From: Hoeflea sp. 108
GTDB lineage: Bacteria > Pseudomonadota > Alphaproteobacteria > Rhizobiales > Rhizobiaceae
NCBI RefSeq assembly: GCF_000372965.1
Contig: NZ_KB890024.1
Location: forward strand, 4,552,304 to 4,616,303
Length of the DNA: 64,000 nt
Direction: 5' to 3'
This document shows, in pieces, positions 29,426 to 38,448 of the stretch. The position numbers and the translations under genes are program-made. Each line of letters opens with the position of its first letter. The stretch's first letter is position 1. The notes beneath the pieces are model-generated. The model searched no databases and was not told the DNA's origin. It saw only the letters and a list, made by a program, of their open reading frames with translations.

Positions 29426-30556
29426 ATGTCGAAGATTAGGTTCCACAAGCTTGCAGCCTTGGTCGTGCTCGTCGGTTTCGCCGCCTGGATGGGCACCGGC
29501 GAATTCTCCTCGGTAGGCAGCGCCCAGACGACCCCCGAAGAAAAACCGGCCGTGGCCGAAACGCCCAAGGCGCCGGCACGCACGGTCGCCGTCGTCGTGC
29601 CGCCGCGCACCGAACACGCCCGCGCCATTCGCATTTCCGGCCAGACCGAGGCCGAAAAGCGCGCAACCCTTGCCACCCGCGCCGCAGGCATCATTGCCGA
29701 ACTGCCGGTCAAACAGGGCGACCACATCAAGCAGGGCGACCTGATCCTGATGCTCGACGCCGAAGAAAAGGCAGCCGCGGTGGATACCGCCAATGCCGTG
29801 CTGTCGCAGCGCAAGGCCGAATGGGAAGCAGCCCAGAAGCTGACGAAGGCCGGATCGGCTGCCAAGCTGACCGCCGACATCGCCTGGTCCAATTTCCAGA
29901 CCGCGCAGTCGCAGCTCCAGGCGTCCGAAGCCGAATTGTCGCGCAACCAGGTCAAGGCTCCGTTCAACGGCGTCGTCGATCGCGTTGCAGTGGAGCTTGG
30001 CTCCTCGGTGACGCAGGGCGGCGAAGTGGCCACGATGCTCAGCCTCGACCCGATCCTCGCCAAGGGCGAGATCAGCGAACGCGACCTGCGCTACGTCAAG
30101 ATCGGCGACGAGGCCGACGTGCGCCTGATCAACGGCGAAGAGGTCAAGGGCACGGTCCGCTACATCAGCCGCGACGCCACAGCCAAGACCCGTACCTTTC
30201 CGATCGAGATCGCCGTCCCGAACAAGGACAACGCCATCCCGGCCGGCATGACCGCTGAAATCACTGTGCGCGCCAATCCGACCGATGCGGTGGTGCTGCC
30301 CCGTTCGGTGGTGACGCTGAGCCAGAATGGCGACCTCGGCATCCGCGCCGTCAACGCAGCGTCGAAGGTCGTCTTCTTCCCGATCGATCTGGTCGACGAT
30401 ACCCAGAACGGCCTCGTGCTCGGCGGCATTCCCGCTGACGCCAGGATCATCATCGCCGGCCAGGACCTGGTCAAGGAAGGCGATGAAGTGAAGGCCCAGG
30501 CCGCCGACGAGGCGGCCCTCAAGAAACTCGCTGAAAGCGCGGCTGGGACACAGTAA
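29426..30556 (+). CDS. RND efflux periplasmic adaptor subunit
   Basis: Membrane-fusion protein, 376 aa, linking an inner-membrane RND pump to an outer-membrane channel. An N-terminal signal/anchor covers residues ~6-22. The lipoyl half-motifs (GIIAELPVKQGDHIKQGDLIL and NQVKAPFNGVVDRV) flank an alpha-hairpin coiled coil (residues ~110-175), followed by the beta-barrel region (ISERDLRYVKIGDEADV). The stop is 2 nt before the pump gene. No TolC-like channel or TetR regulator is nearby; the upstream inverted repeat at 29224-29250 may be an operator. Substrate unknown. Confidence 0.9.
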   Translation: MSKIRFHKLAALVVLVGFAAWMGTGEFSSVGSAQTTPEEKPAVAETPKAPARTVAVVVPPRTEHARAIRISGQTEAEKRATLATRAAGIIAELPVKQGDHIKQGDLILMLDAEEKAAAVDTANAVLSQRKAEWEAAQKLTKAGSAAKLTADIAWSNFQTAQSQLQASEAELSRNQVKAPFNGVVDRVAVELGSSVTQGGEVATMLSLDPILAKGEISERDLRYVKIGDEADVRLINGEEVKGTVRYISRDATAKTRTFPIEIAVPNKDNAIPAGMTAEITVRANPTDAVVLPRSVVTLSQNGDLGIRAVNAASKVVFFPIDLVDDTQNGLVLGGIPADARIIIAGQDLVKEGDEVKAQAADEAALKKLAESAAGTQ

Positions 30557-30558
30557 CA

Positions 30559-33500
30559 ATGGATATCGTCAGCCTTGCGATCCGCAATGCGCGACTGACC
30601 CTTTCGGTCCTGCTCTTCCTGGTCATCGCGGGGGCGCTTGCCTACCGCGCCGTGCCCAAGGAGGCAGAGCCGGACGTCGCGATTCCGATCATGTATGTCA
30701 GCCTTGTCTATCAAGGCATCTCGCCCGAGGACGCCGAGCGCCTGCTCCTCAGACCGGTCGAATCCCAGCTCAAGAGCCTCAAGGGGCTCAAGGAGATGAA
30801 GTCGAACGCCTATCAGGGCGGCGCCAACGTCATCGTCGAGTTCGACCCGTCGGTGAACCTCGGCGACGCGCTGATCGATACACGCAACAAGGTGCAGGAC
30901 GCCAAGCGCGACCTGCCCGCCGGCGTGGAAGAACCGACCGTCAACGAGGTGAACCTCTCCGAATTCCCGGTCGTGTTCATCACGCTTTCCGGCGATATTC
31001 CGGAACGCACGCTGACCGCCGCCGCCAAAGAGCTGCGCGACCGCATCGAAGAGGTGCCCGGCGTGCTCGAGGCCGAGATCCAGGGCTCGCGTGACGAGCT
31101 CGTCGAGGCGATCATCGATCCGGTGAAGCTGTCCTCCTACGGCCTGCAGCTCGACCAGATGATCCAGGGCGTCGGTGCATCGAACAGCCTTGTCGCCGCC
31201 GGCGCCATCGAGGGTTCGGAAGGCAAATACGCAGTCAAGGTGCCGTCGCTGATCGAAACGCCTGAAGATGTCGCAAACCTCCCGGTCGTCGCCGGCCCCA
31301 ACGCCGTCGTCAGGGTTCGCGACCTCGCCACCGTGCGTTCGACCTTCAAGGACGCCGAGACGATCGCCCGCATCGACGGCAGGCCGGCCATCACGCTTGC
31401 GGTCAAGAAGCGCATCGGCGCCAACGTCGTCGAGACCATCGAGGGCTCGAAGAAGATCGCCGAAGAGTTCGTGGCAAAGAGCAAGCAGGCGCTGCCCGAC
31501 CTGCAGGTGACCTACACCCAGGACAAGTCGGTCTTCGTCAACCAGCTGCTCAATGACCTGCAGAACCACGTGATGATTGCCGTCATCCTGGTCTTCATCG
31601 TCATTCTCTACGCGCTGTCAGGGCGCGCCTCGATGCTGATCGGACTGGCGATCCCGTCCTCGTTCCTGATCGGCATCCTGCTGCTCGCCCTGATGGGCTA
31701 CACGATCAACATGATCGTGCTGTTCTCGCTCATCCTGGCAGTCGGCATGCTCGTCGACGACGCGATCATCGTCACCGAATATGCCGAGCGCCGCATGTCG
31801 GAAGGCATGCCCAAGGAACAGGCCTTCGAGGAAGCTGCCAAGCGCATGGCCGGACCGGTCATCGCGGCGACCCTGACCCGCATCGCGGCCTTCTCGCCGC
31901 TGCTGTTCTGGCCCGGCATCGTCGGCGACTTCATGAAGTACCTGCCGATCACGCTGATTGTCACTCTTGCCGCATCGATGGCCTACGCGCTGATCTTCGC
32001 TCCGGCGATCGGCGCGATCATCGGCAAGGCGCCGCTGCACGGCGAAGAGGAAAATCGCGACGGCGTCTATATGGCGGTCGTCAAGAAGGCGGTGGCCTAT
32101 CCGATCACCGCCATCGCGCTGACGATGATGCTGCTTGGCGGGGGACTGTACTCCTATGTGAAGTTCGGCAACGGCGTCGAGTTCTTCCCGTCGGTGGAGC
32201 CGGACTATGGCCTGCTCTACGTACATGCCCGCGGCAACCTCTCGCTTGAAGAGATGGATGCTGCGACCCGTATTGCCGAGCAGCGGATCATCGGCTGGCC
32301 GGGCATCAAGTCGGTGCTGACCAAGGTCGGCAAGACGCGCGGTGGCGAGGACATTCCGGAAGACGTCGTCGGCGTCATCAACTACGAGTTCATCGATTGG
32401 CGCGAGCGCCAGTCGGCTCACAAGATCCTCGACGACCTGCGTGTCGCGATGGCCGGCATTCCGGGCGTCGACGTCGAAGTGCGCGTTCCTGACGCTGGCC
32501 CGCCGACCGGCAAGGCCATTCAGGTGCAGCTCTCGGCGACGGATCCGGCCGGGCTGAACGACTATGCCAGGGATGTCGCGGCCGCCGTGGCCAAGGTGCC
32601 TGGTGTCATCGACGTCTCCGATGGCCTGCCGCCCCCCGGCGTCGACTGGGCTCTCCAGGTCGACCGCTCCAAGGCTGCGCAGTTCGGCGTCAGCCCGATG
32701 GCAGTCGGCACCGCCGTCCAGTTGGTGACGACTGGCCTGAAGCTGACCGACTACCGCCCTGCGGGCACCGACGATGCCGTGGACATCCGGCTGCGTTTGC
32801 CGGAAGACCGCCGCACGCTGTCGGCGCTCGACGAGCTGCGCATCGAGACCGCACAGGGTTCCGTGCCGATCTCCAATTTCGTCTCGCGCAAGCCGGAACC
32901 GACAGTCGGTGTCCTCAAGCGCATCGACGGAAAGCGCACCATCACGGTCCAGGCAAACGTGGCAGGCGGCTTCCAGGTCGCCGAAGTGCAGGCGGCGGTT
33001 GCCAAGACCGTCGGCGACATGGCCAAGCCTGGCGTCGACTGGAAGCTTGCGGGTTCGAACGAAGACAGCGCGGAAGCTGCTGCCTTCCTCAGCAACGCCT
33101 TCGGTGCGGCGATCTTCCTGATCTTCATCGTGCTGCTGGCGCAGTTCAACAAGTTCACCAGCGTGTTCCTGGTCTTGTCCTGCGTTGTCATGGCGGTGAT
33201 CGGGGCGCTGCTCGGCATGCTGTTGACCGGGCAGACCTTCGTCATCGTCATGTCCGGCATCGGCTTCATCGCACTGGCCGGCGTGGTGGTGAACAACAAC
33301 ATCGTGCTGATCGACACCTATGACCGGCTGCGCGAAGAAGGTTGGAGCAAGCGCGACGCAGTGCTGCAGACGTGCCGCGAGCGCGCACGTCCCGTGGTGC
33401 TGACCGCACTCTCGGCCATCCTCGGCGTCATGCCGATCGCCTTCGGCCTCGGCCTCGAGATCTTCCACCATGAAACGACGATAAATGCGCCGTCGACACA

Positions 33501-33732
33501 GTGGTGGATCGCGCTCTCCTCGGCCATCGTCTTCGGCCTGTCGTTCGCGACGGTGCTGACGCTGGTGGTGACCCCTGCGATGCTGATGGTGTTCACCCGC
33601 GACAAGCGCAAACAGGGCGAGCGCGGCTGGTTCGGTCGCCTCTTCCGCCGCGGCAAGACCAAGGTGGAAGCCGGCGTTCCGGCGGCAGATGCCGGCGAGG
33701 CTGGAGCTGTCTTCCCGAAGGCCGCCGAATAG
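30559..33732 (+). CDS. RND efflux pump permease (HAE1-like)
   Basis: Proton-driven efflux pump of the AcrB/MexF superfamily, 1057 aa. Twelve transmembrane helices are expected: one at the N-terminus, two large periplasmic loops, and two groups of five to six helices. The proton-relay pair in TM4 is present as GMLVDDAIIVTEYAERRM, and the repeat counterpart reads VVVNNNIVLIDTYDR. The N-terminal RNARLTLSVLLFLVIAG is a little unlike AcrB and more like the family of export proteins paired with short adaptors in Rhizobiales. It is coupled to the adaptor gene; a strong terminator ends the unit. Confidence 0.92.
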   Translation: MDIVSLAIRNARLTLSVLLFLVIAGALAYRAVPKEAEPDVAIPIMYVSLVYQGISPEDAERLLLRPVESQLKSLKGLKEMKSNAYQGGANVIVEFDPSVNLGDALIDTRNKVQDAKRDLPAGVEEPTVNEVNLSEFPVVFITLSGDIPERTLTAAAKELRDRIEEVPGVLEAEIQGSRDELVEAIIDPVKLSSYGLQLDQMIQGVGASNSLVAAGAIEGSEGKYAVKVPSLIETPEDVANLPVVAGPNAVVRVRDLATVRSTFKDAETIARIDGRPAITLAVKKRIGANVVETIEGSKKIAEEFVAKSKQALPDLQVTYTQDKSVFVNQLLNDLQNHVMIAVILVFIVILYALSGRASMLIGLAIPSSFLIGILLLALMGYTINMIVLFSLILAVGMLVDDAIIVTEYAERRMSEGMPKEQAFEEAAKRMAGPVIAATLTRIAAFSPLLFWPGIVGDFMKYLPITLIVTLAASMAYALIFAPAIGAIIGKAPLHGEEENRDGVYMAVVKKAVAYPITAIALTMMLLGGGLYSYVKFGNGVEFFPSVEPDYGLLYVHARGNLSLEEMDAATRIAEQRIIGWPGIKSVLTKVGKTRGGEDIPEDVVGVINYEFIDWRERQSAHKILDDLRVAMAGIPGVDVEVRVPDAGPPTGKAIQVQLSATDPAGLNDYARDVAAAVAKVPGVIDVSDGLPPPGVDWALQVDRSKAAQFGVSPMAVGTAVQLVTTGLKLTDYRPAGTDDAVDIRLRLPEDRRTLSALDELRIETAQGSVPISNFVSRKPEPTVGVLKRIDGKRTITVQANVAGGFQVAEVQAAVAKTVGDMAKPGVDWKLAGSNEDSAEAAAFLSNAFGAAIFLIFIVLLAQFNKFTSVFLVLSCVVMAVIGALLGMLLTGQTFVIVMSGIGFIALAGVVVNNNIVLIDTYDRLREEGWSKRDAVLQTCRERARPVVLTALSAILGVMPIAFGLGLEIFHHETTINAPSTQWWIALSSAIVFGLSFATVLTLVVTPAMLMVFTRDKRKQGERGWFGRLFRRGKTKVEAGVPAADAGEAGAVFPKAAE

Positions 33733-33751
33733 GCAACAGGTCATCTGACTG

Positions 33752-33785
33752 AAAAGGCCGCCCGGAACACCCGGGCGGCCTTTTG
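33752..33785 (+). terminator. Rho-independent terminator after the RND operon
   Basis: AAAAGGCCGCCCGG-AACAC-CCGGGCGGCCTTTT, a perfect 14-bp stem 19 nt after the pump stop. Confidence 0.92.
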
Positions 33786-33824
33786 CGTTCAGCCTTTGTC
33801 GCAATCGACAGACGAGGCCGTGAA

Positions 33825-33977
33825 ATGATCACCCTGCTCCTCATCATCCTGATTCTGATCCTGATCGGCGCAGTGCCGGCCTGGCCGCACTCACGCTCCT
33901 GGGGCTACGGACCATCAGGCATCGTCGGCATCCTGCTCATCGTAGTTCTGGTGCTGTTGCTTATGGGCCGGATCTGA
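33825..33977 (+). CDS. DUF3309 family small membrane protein
   Basis: A 50-aa protein of two hydrophobic stretches (residues 2-18 and 31-48) joined by the conserved loop PAWPHSRSWGYGPSG, the hallmark of DUF3309. Function unknown; members are small, single genes common in Proteobacteria. The ATG at 33825 follows a GAGG (33814-33817) 7 nt upstream; the frame stays open before it, within the terminator region. Confidence 0.85.
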   Translation: MITLLLIILILILIGAVPAWPHSRSWGYGPSGIVGILLIVVLVLLLMGRI

Positions 33978-33985
33978 CAGCCGTG

Positions 33986-34954
33986 TCAGGCCGCCTTGCG
34001 CCCGGCCTCGGTCGACAGCAGGCCGAGGTCTGCCAGCGCCCCTGCCACCGCGGCATCGAGAGGCGTGTGGGGGATTTCACCGATTGTCGCCTCCAGCCGT
34101 GACGAGACGAGACGATGCGGCTCGAAGCGCAGATAGGCCATCGACACGATCGCTTTCCACATCGGCACGAACGGGCTGCCGGCGCGCAGCACCCACCAGG
34201 GCATACTGGCGAGCTTGAGCTTGTGGCCGACGATCCTTTCCATCGATGCCTTGATCTCCAGATCGGTGAGCGAATGGCCGGGGAAATTGAAGCTTTCATA
34301 GGCACCAAGCTGCCTGCGCTTGTCGGCGAGCGCCACGAAGGCCCTGGCGAGGTCGGGCAGATAGGCCCAGGCATGGACAAGTTCGACCGGCCCCGGTGCA
34401 GTGTAGACGCCCTTGGCCAGCTTGGACGCGATCACCAGGTCGAACCACGACCCGGTTCCCCTGCCGCCGAAGAAGTCGCCCGCCCGAAGCAGAATCGTGC
34501 GGACCCGCCCTGCCTCTGCCTCGCGGCGGTAGAGCTGTTCCTGCTCGGCCCTGATGCGCCCCTTCTCGGTCGTCGGGCGCTGCGGCGTATCCTCGGTGAT
34601 GATTGCGGGCATGGGCGAGCCAAAATTGTAGACGGTGCCTGCCACCAGATGCTGCGCGCCATTCGCATGGCAGGCAGCCATGACGTTTTCCGCCATGGGC
34701 AGGACCGAACTCCAGTCCGAATAGACTGGGCTCAAGCCGTTGAAGACGATGTCGACGCCGGCTGTGGCGTCGATAAGCCGGGCTCGGTCGAGCGCGTCGG
34801 CTGCGATGCCTTCGGCGTCCCTCAGTTCGTACGGCAGTTTACCGTCGCGGGTGATTGCCCGCACCTCATATCCGGCCTCAAGAAATGCCTTGGCGACTGC
34901 GCGGCCAAGCCGGCCACGGGCACCCAGAATTGCAATCCTGGTCATTTCGGTCAC
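33986..34954 (-). CDS. NAD(P)-binding epimerase/NmrA-like protein
   Basis: Rossmann-fold protein of the extended/atypical SDR class, 322 aa. The nucleotide-binding glycine motif is in ILGARGRLGRAVAKAF (residues ~8-23). The catalytic Tyr-x3-Lys of active epimerases is not evident at the expected place, where the sequence reads AGTVYNFGSP, so it may act on small quinone-like substrates or be a redox sensor like NmrA. A second nearby start is Met4 (34945). It diverges from the LysR gene at 35045; this pairing suggests LysR controls it. Confidence 0.8.
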   Translation of the reverse strand: MTEMTRIAILGARGRLGRAVAKAFLEAGYEVRAITRDGKLPYELRDAEGIAADALDRARLIDATAGVDIVFNGLSPVYSDWSSVLPMAENVMAACHANGAQHLVAGTVYNFGSPMPAIITEDTPQRPTTEKGRIRAEQEQLYRREAEAGRVRTILLRAGDFFGGRGTGSWFDLVIASKLAKGVYTAPGPVELVHAWAYLPDLARAFVALADKRRQLGAYESFNFPGHSLTDLEIKASMERIVGHKLKLASMPWWVLRAGSPFVPMWKAIVSMAYLRFEPHRLVSSRLEATIGEIPHTPLDAAVAGALADLGLLSTEAGRKAA

Positions 34955-35028
34955 TCCAGTTGGATGGCTATGACCTCATTCTCGTCATGCGCTGGCGAAT
35001 TGAAATTGCTTGATTTTGGAACTCTGTC

Positions 35029-35042
35029 ATTCATTATTGAAT
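35029..35042. promoter_or_regulatory. Small palindrome in front of the LysR gene
   Basis: ATTCA-TTAT-TGAAT is a perfect inverted repeat ending 2 nt before the LysR start and 74 nt from the divergent reductase gene. Together with the nearby GAATTGAAATTGC stretch it could serve the LysR regulator; not proven. Confidence 0.35.
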
Positions 35043-35044
35043 AG

Positions 35045-35938
35045 ATGTCCGAGATCGACTGGAACCTCATTCGCAGCTTCGTGGCGGTCGCAGAGAGCGG
35101 CAGCCTGTCAGCCGCAGCCCGCAAGCTCGCAGCCAGCCAACCGACGCTGGGTCGGCATATCGCCGAATTGGAACAGGCGCTTGACGTGACGCTGTTCCGG
35201 CGCGGACGACAGGGTTACGTGCTGACCGAAGCAGGCAGCCTGTTGTTCGAGCGTGGCCGCGCCGTCAGCGCCGAGGCAACCGCTTTCTCCCGTCTGGCGC
35301 TTGGCTCGGTCGAGGCCATAGAAGGCACCGTTCGCATTGCCGCCAGCGAGATGGTGGCCGCCCATGTTCTGCCGTCGATGCTGGCCCGGCTGGGGATCGA
35401 CGAGCCCGGCATCGAGATTGAGATCGTTGCCTCGAACCAGGTCGAGAACCTGCTGCGCCGCGACGCCGACATTGCCATCCGTATGGTGCGGCCGGCGCAG
35501 AACGAACTGGTGGCACGCAAGGTGACCGATATCCAGCTGCGTTTCTGCGCCACCTCAGACTATCTGGAGCGCCGCGGCCGCCCGGCTAAACCGCACGAAC
35601 TCGGCGATCACGACCTGATCGGCTTCGACCGCAGCGACGAGATGGTGCGGGGCTTCGAGCATTTCGTCCCCGGCATCGATAGGCATGGGTTCCGCCTGCG
35701 CAGCGACAACCACATCGTGCTCTGGCAGGCCGTGCGATCTGGCAACGGCATTGGCATCGGCCAGGAGCCGCTCATCCACCATGAGCCGCGGCTGGAGGTG
35801 GTGTTGGCCGACCTGCCTTTGCCTGTTCTGCCTGTCTGGCTCGCCATGCACCGCGACGTGCGCGCCAGCGTCCGCATCCGCCGCGTCGCGGATTTTCTTC
35901 ACGACAGCCTGAAGGCCTATTCGGCAGGCGCTGCCTGA
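35045..35938 (+). CDS. LysR family transcriptional regulator
   Basis: DNA-binding regulator, 297 aa. The winged helix-turn-helix covers residues ~4-62 (LIRSFVAVAESGSLSAAARKL, ASQPTLGRHIAELE), and the rest is the periplasmic-binding-protein-like effector domain. It diverges from the NmrA-like gene with 90 nt between starts, the usual layout for a LysR controlling its neighbour. Its 3' end overlaps the converging MFS gene by 22 nt. The effector is unknown. Confidence 0.88.
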   Translation: MSEIDWNLIRSFVAVAESGSLSAAARKLAASQPTLGRHIAELEQALDVTLFRRGRQGYVLTEAGSLLFERGRAVSAEATAFSRLALGSVEAIEGTVRIAASEMVAAHVLPSMLARLGIDEPGIEIEIVASNQVENLLRRDADIAIRMVRPAQNELVARKVTDIQLRFCATSDYLERRGRPAKPHELGDHDLIGFDRSDEMVRGFEHFVPGIDRHGFRLRSDNHIVLWQAVRSGNGIGIGQEPLIHHEPRLEVVLADLPLPVLPVWLAMHRDVRASVRIRRVADFLHDSLKAYSAGAA

Positions 35939-37113
35939 GGCACTGCACGGAAGTCGGCATGGCGGGCGAGCCCCGCCATCGTGCAGACGACCACGAGGAA
36001 GCCTGACAGCACGATGAAGACCGTGGAGAAGCCGATGTGCCCGGCAACGAAACCGATCGCCGACGGCGCCACCAGAATACCGGAATAGCCCATGGTGGTG
36101 ACCACGCTCATGCCGACATTGGGAACCACGCCCGGCTGGTTGCCGGCGGCGGAGAACGCGATCGGCACCATGTTGGCGACGCCCATGCCGCACAGGGCGA
36201 AGGCGACGATGGCGACCCATGGATTGGGTGCGAGACCGGCCGCAAGCATGCCGCTGGCGGCGATCAGTGCCGAAACCCGCAGCGTGTTGACGGCGCCGAA
36301 GCGGTTGCGCACCCCATCGCCGAGGAACCGCATCAGCGCCATGATGCCGGAGAAGGCAGCAAAGGCGAAGCCGGCAGTGGCGATGTCCGCACCCAGTTCC
36401 TGCTTGAGATAGAGCGCGGCCCAGTCGAGCACCGCCCCCTCTGGTATCATCGAAAACAGCGCCATGATGCCGACGAGATAGATGACAGGCAGACGCGGCA
36501 GGCGGAAGTGATGGTGTTCATGCGCGACCGGCTTGTCCTCGGTGACCAGGTGGCGCAGGGCGAACGCAGCCATGAGGCCTGCGGCGACCGTGACGAAGCC
36601 GGCATGGGCGAGATGGCCATAGTTGAGGATGATGATGCCACCCAGCCCGCCACCGGCAAAGCCGCCGAGGCTCCAGAAGCCGTGCGACGACGACATGATG
36701 GCGCGCGACAGCTTCTTTTCGACGGCCACCGCATTGGCGTTCATGGCGACATCCATGGCGCCGATGGAACCGCCGAAGATGAACATGGTGAGTGCCGCGA
36801 CCCAAACATTGGGCGCCAGCGCCACCAAAAGCAGCGCAAAGACGACGATCCAGGCAAAGCCGATGACGACCGGACGCGAGCCGCGCTTGGACATCAGATA
36901 GCCCGAGAACGGCATGGCCGTCAGCGCACCCAGACCGAACACCAGGATGAGCAGGCCGAGCACGAATTCGCTGATCTCGAGGCGGCCGAGCAGCAGCGGG
37001 ATCTGCGGCGCCCAGCTTCCGGTGACAAAGCCATTGGTGAAGAAGGCTGCAGCCACGGCCCAGCGGCCGCGCTTGGCGATGAGGCTTGTGTTCATGGCAT
37101 TCTTGGCGTCCAT
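35917..37113 (-). CDS. MFS transporter
   Basis: Major facilitator superfamily carrier, 398 aa, with twelve hydrophobic segments. Loop 2-3 has the MFS signature in SGYLMSKRGSRPVVIG. The sequence resembles the YbjJ/FucP-like group of exporters and sugar carriers, with GFVTGSWAPQIPLLLGRLEIS near the start. The long upstream gap holds two AAATCGATTT palindromes typical of LacI-family operators, which suggests regulation by a sugar or nucleoside signal. No LacI regulator is in the window. It overlaps LysR 3' ends tail to tail. Confidence 0.85.
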   Translation of the reverse strand: MDAKNAMNTSLIAKRGRWAVAAAFFTNGFVTGSWAPQIPLLLGRLEISEFVLGLLILVFGLGALTAMPFSGYLMSKRGSRPVVIGFAWIVVFALLLVALAPNVWVAALTMFIFGGSIGAMDVAMNANAVAVEKKLSRAIMSSSHGFWSLGGFAGGGLGGIIILNYGHLAHAGFVTVAAGLMAAFALRHLVTEDKPVAHEHHHFRLPRLPVIYLVGIMALFSMIPEGAVLDWAALYLKQELGADIATAGFAFAAFSGIMALMRFLGDGVRNRFGAVNTLRVSALIAASGMLAAGLAPNPWVAIVAFALCGMGVANMVPIAFSAAGNQPGVVPNVGMSVVTTMGYSGILVAPSAIGFVAGHIGFSTVFIVLSGFLVVVCTMAGLARHADFRAVPQAAPAE

Positions 37114-37147
37114 CGAGTGCCGCTCCTAGCACAGGAACCCTGCTGCC

Positions 37148-37159
37148 GAAATCGATTTC
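37148..37159. promoter_or_regulatory. LacI-type palindrome 1 upstream of the MFS gene
   Basis: GAAATCGATTTC, perfect 12-bp palindrome 35 nt upstream of the MFS start. The AAATCGATTT core with central CG is typical of LacI/GalR-family operators. Confidence 0.5.
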
Positions 37160-37242
37160 AGGGGATCGAAGGGCTCGGATTCAAAATGTTACCGGACGTC
37201 GCCCCGCCGGACGGCGCACTTCTTCGCTTGCGTGCAAGGATA

Positions 37243-37258
37243 ATTAAATCGATTTAAT
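37243..37258. promoter_or_regulatory. LacI-type palindrome 2 upstream of the MFS gene
   Basis: ATTAAATCGATTTAAT, perfect 16-bp palindrome with the same AAATCGATTT core as the site at 37148-37159; the two centres are 97 nt apart, a distance compatible with repression by looping. Confidence 0.55.
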
Positions 37259-37487
37259 ACGCCGTCAAGGCGCTTTGGATGCGAAGTGTTGGGCCAGCCT
37301 GGTAACAAAGGTTAACGGCTGCCCGAATTCCGTCGAATAGCTCGGCTAGGCGGACAGTCGAGAAACTGCGGCGGGACAGGCAACACACCCCGATTTCGCA
37401 ATTGTTTCGACGCCTTGCATGCCAAATCGGGTTGGGGGTCGGCTCCGGCATTGTCGCCGAGGCTGTACCAGTGTGGAGTCTTGTACC

Positions 37488-38291
37488 ATGAATACCCCCA
37501 TTCTCCGGTTCGCCGGGATTTCGAGCGGCTTGGCCGCCCGTTTGCCTCGTCCGCGGCTGTCGAAGCCTGACGTCGCATTGCTCGGTGCGGCCGGCGCAGT
37601 GGCGCTCGCCATTGTCGGCTTCGGATTTGTCGGCAACCAGGCGCCTGACACGATGGAAACCGCAGCAGTCCTGCCCCCTCGCCTGGTGCTGCCCCAGACG
37701 GCCAAGGTCATCCCGCCGCTGCAGAAGCCAACGGAAAGTGCCCCGATGCGGGCGCCAGTCGCGACCAACAACACCCATCTGATCGAACCGGCCAAGCCTG
37801 CAGTGGCCGATGGCCAGCTGACGCCAGGACCGGACGAGCGCAACACCGCACGGGCAACGATGCAGGCGGACGTGCCCGACGCCTCGGGCACCGCCTCGAT
37901 CGTCCCGCAGCGAGGCGCATCGAACGTACAGGTGGCCGAGACCGAGGCGGATGTCGCCAAGCTTGAGGCGGCCACCGGCATGCTGGACCAGGTGCCTGAG
38001 CCGGCAAGCATCCAGCCGGTCACTCCGAGCGCTGCCCCCGACACCAAGCTCGCAGCCGTCAGCCAGCCCGACCTCAAGCCGGCCAAGGTGACCAAATACG
38101 TCAATCTGCGCGATGGGCCGGCCGATGAGGCGCAGGTGCTGACGGTCGTACCAGCCAATGCCGACATCGATGCCGAGGCCGACTGCGGCTGGTGCACCGT
38201 CGTCTACAAGGGCCAGCGCGGCTACGTCTACAAGAGCTTCATCCGCCGCGGCGCAGCCGAAGAAGCGGCCGCAGGCCAGGGACTTTTCTAA
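37488..38291 (+). CDS. SH3 domain-containing protein with one membrane anchor
   Basis: Protein of 267 aa. A single hydrophobic segment at residues ~27-48 (ALLGAAGAVALAIVGFGFVG) follows a basic N-terminus, so the rest should be periplasmic. Residues ~50-195 are Pro/Ala rich and look disordered. The C-terminal ~65 residues (KYVNLRDGPADEAQVLTVVP, then CGWCTVVYKGQRGYVYKSFI) form a bacterial SH3 domain, often a peptidoglycan-binding module. Start ATG 37488 gives the anchor. The downstream gap carries a dispersed repeat and the converging pyc gene. Confidence 0.82.
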   Translation: MNTPILRFAGISSGLAARLPRPRLSKPDVALLGAAGAVALAIVGFGFVGNQAPDTMETAAVLPPRLVLPQTAKVIPPLQKPTESAPMRAPVATNNTHLIEPAKPAVADGQLTPGPDERNTARATMQADVPDASGTASIVPQRGASNVQVAETEADVAKLEAATGMLDQVPEPASIQPVTPSAAPDTKLAAVSQPDLKPAKVTKYVNLRDGPADEAQVLTVVPANADIDAEADCGWCTVVYKGQRGYVYKSFIRRGAAEEAAAGQGLF

Positions 38292-38367
38292 GCCTCGTGG
38301 ATCGGAAGCAAGCCGGGAGCCCCTGAGGGCGCCCGGCAGGATAGAGCAATTCCAGGAAAAGTGCGCA

Positions 38368-38446
38368 GCGGTTTTCCGTCCGGAATTGCGCAAAAACAAA
38401 GAGATAGAGAGATTCCGCGATTCGAAGAAAAGCGGAAACTCTCTAG
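38368..38446. repeat. Short intergenic repeat, copy 2
   Basis: Partly matches 18803-18880 (shared blocks TTCCGTC, CAAAGAG and CGCGATTCGA). It lies in the 157-nt gap between two converging genes, where a terminator would be expected, and might serve as one. Confidence 0.5.
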
Positions 38447-38448
38447 GA

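Larger units (their letters stand above)
37114..37487. other. Intergenic region between the MFS and SH3 genes
   Basis: 374 nt. The half near the MFS gene holds the two palindromes listed separately. The half near the SH3 gene has no clear element. Confidence 0.5.
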
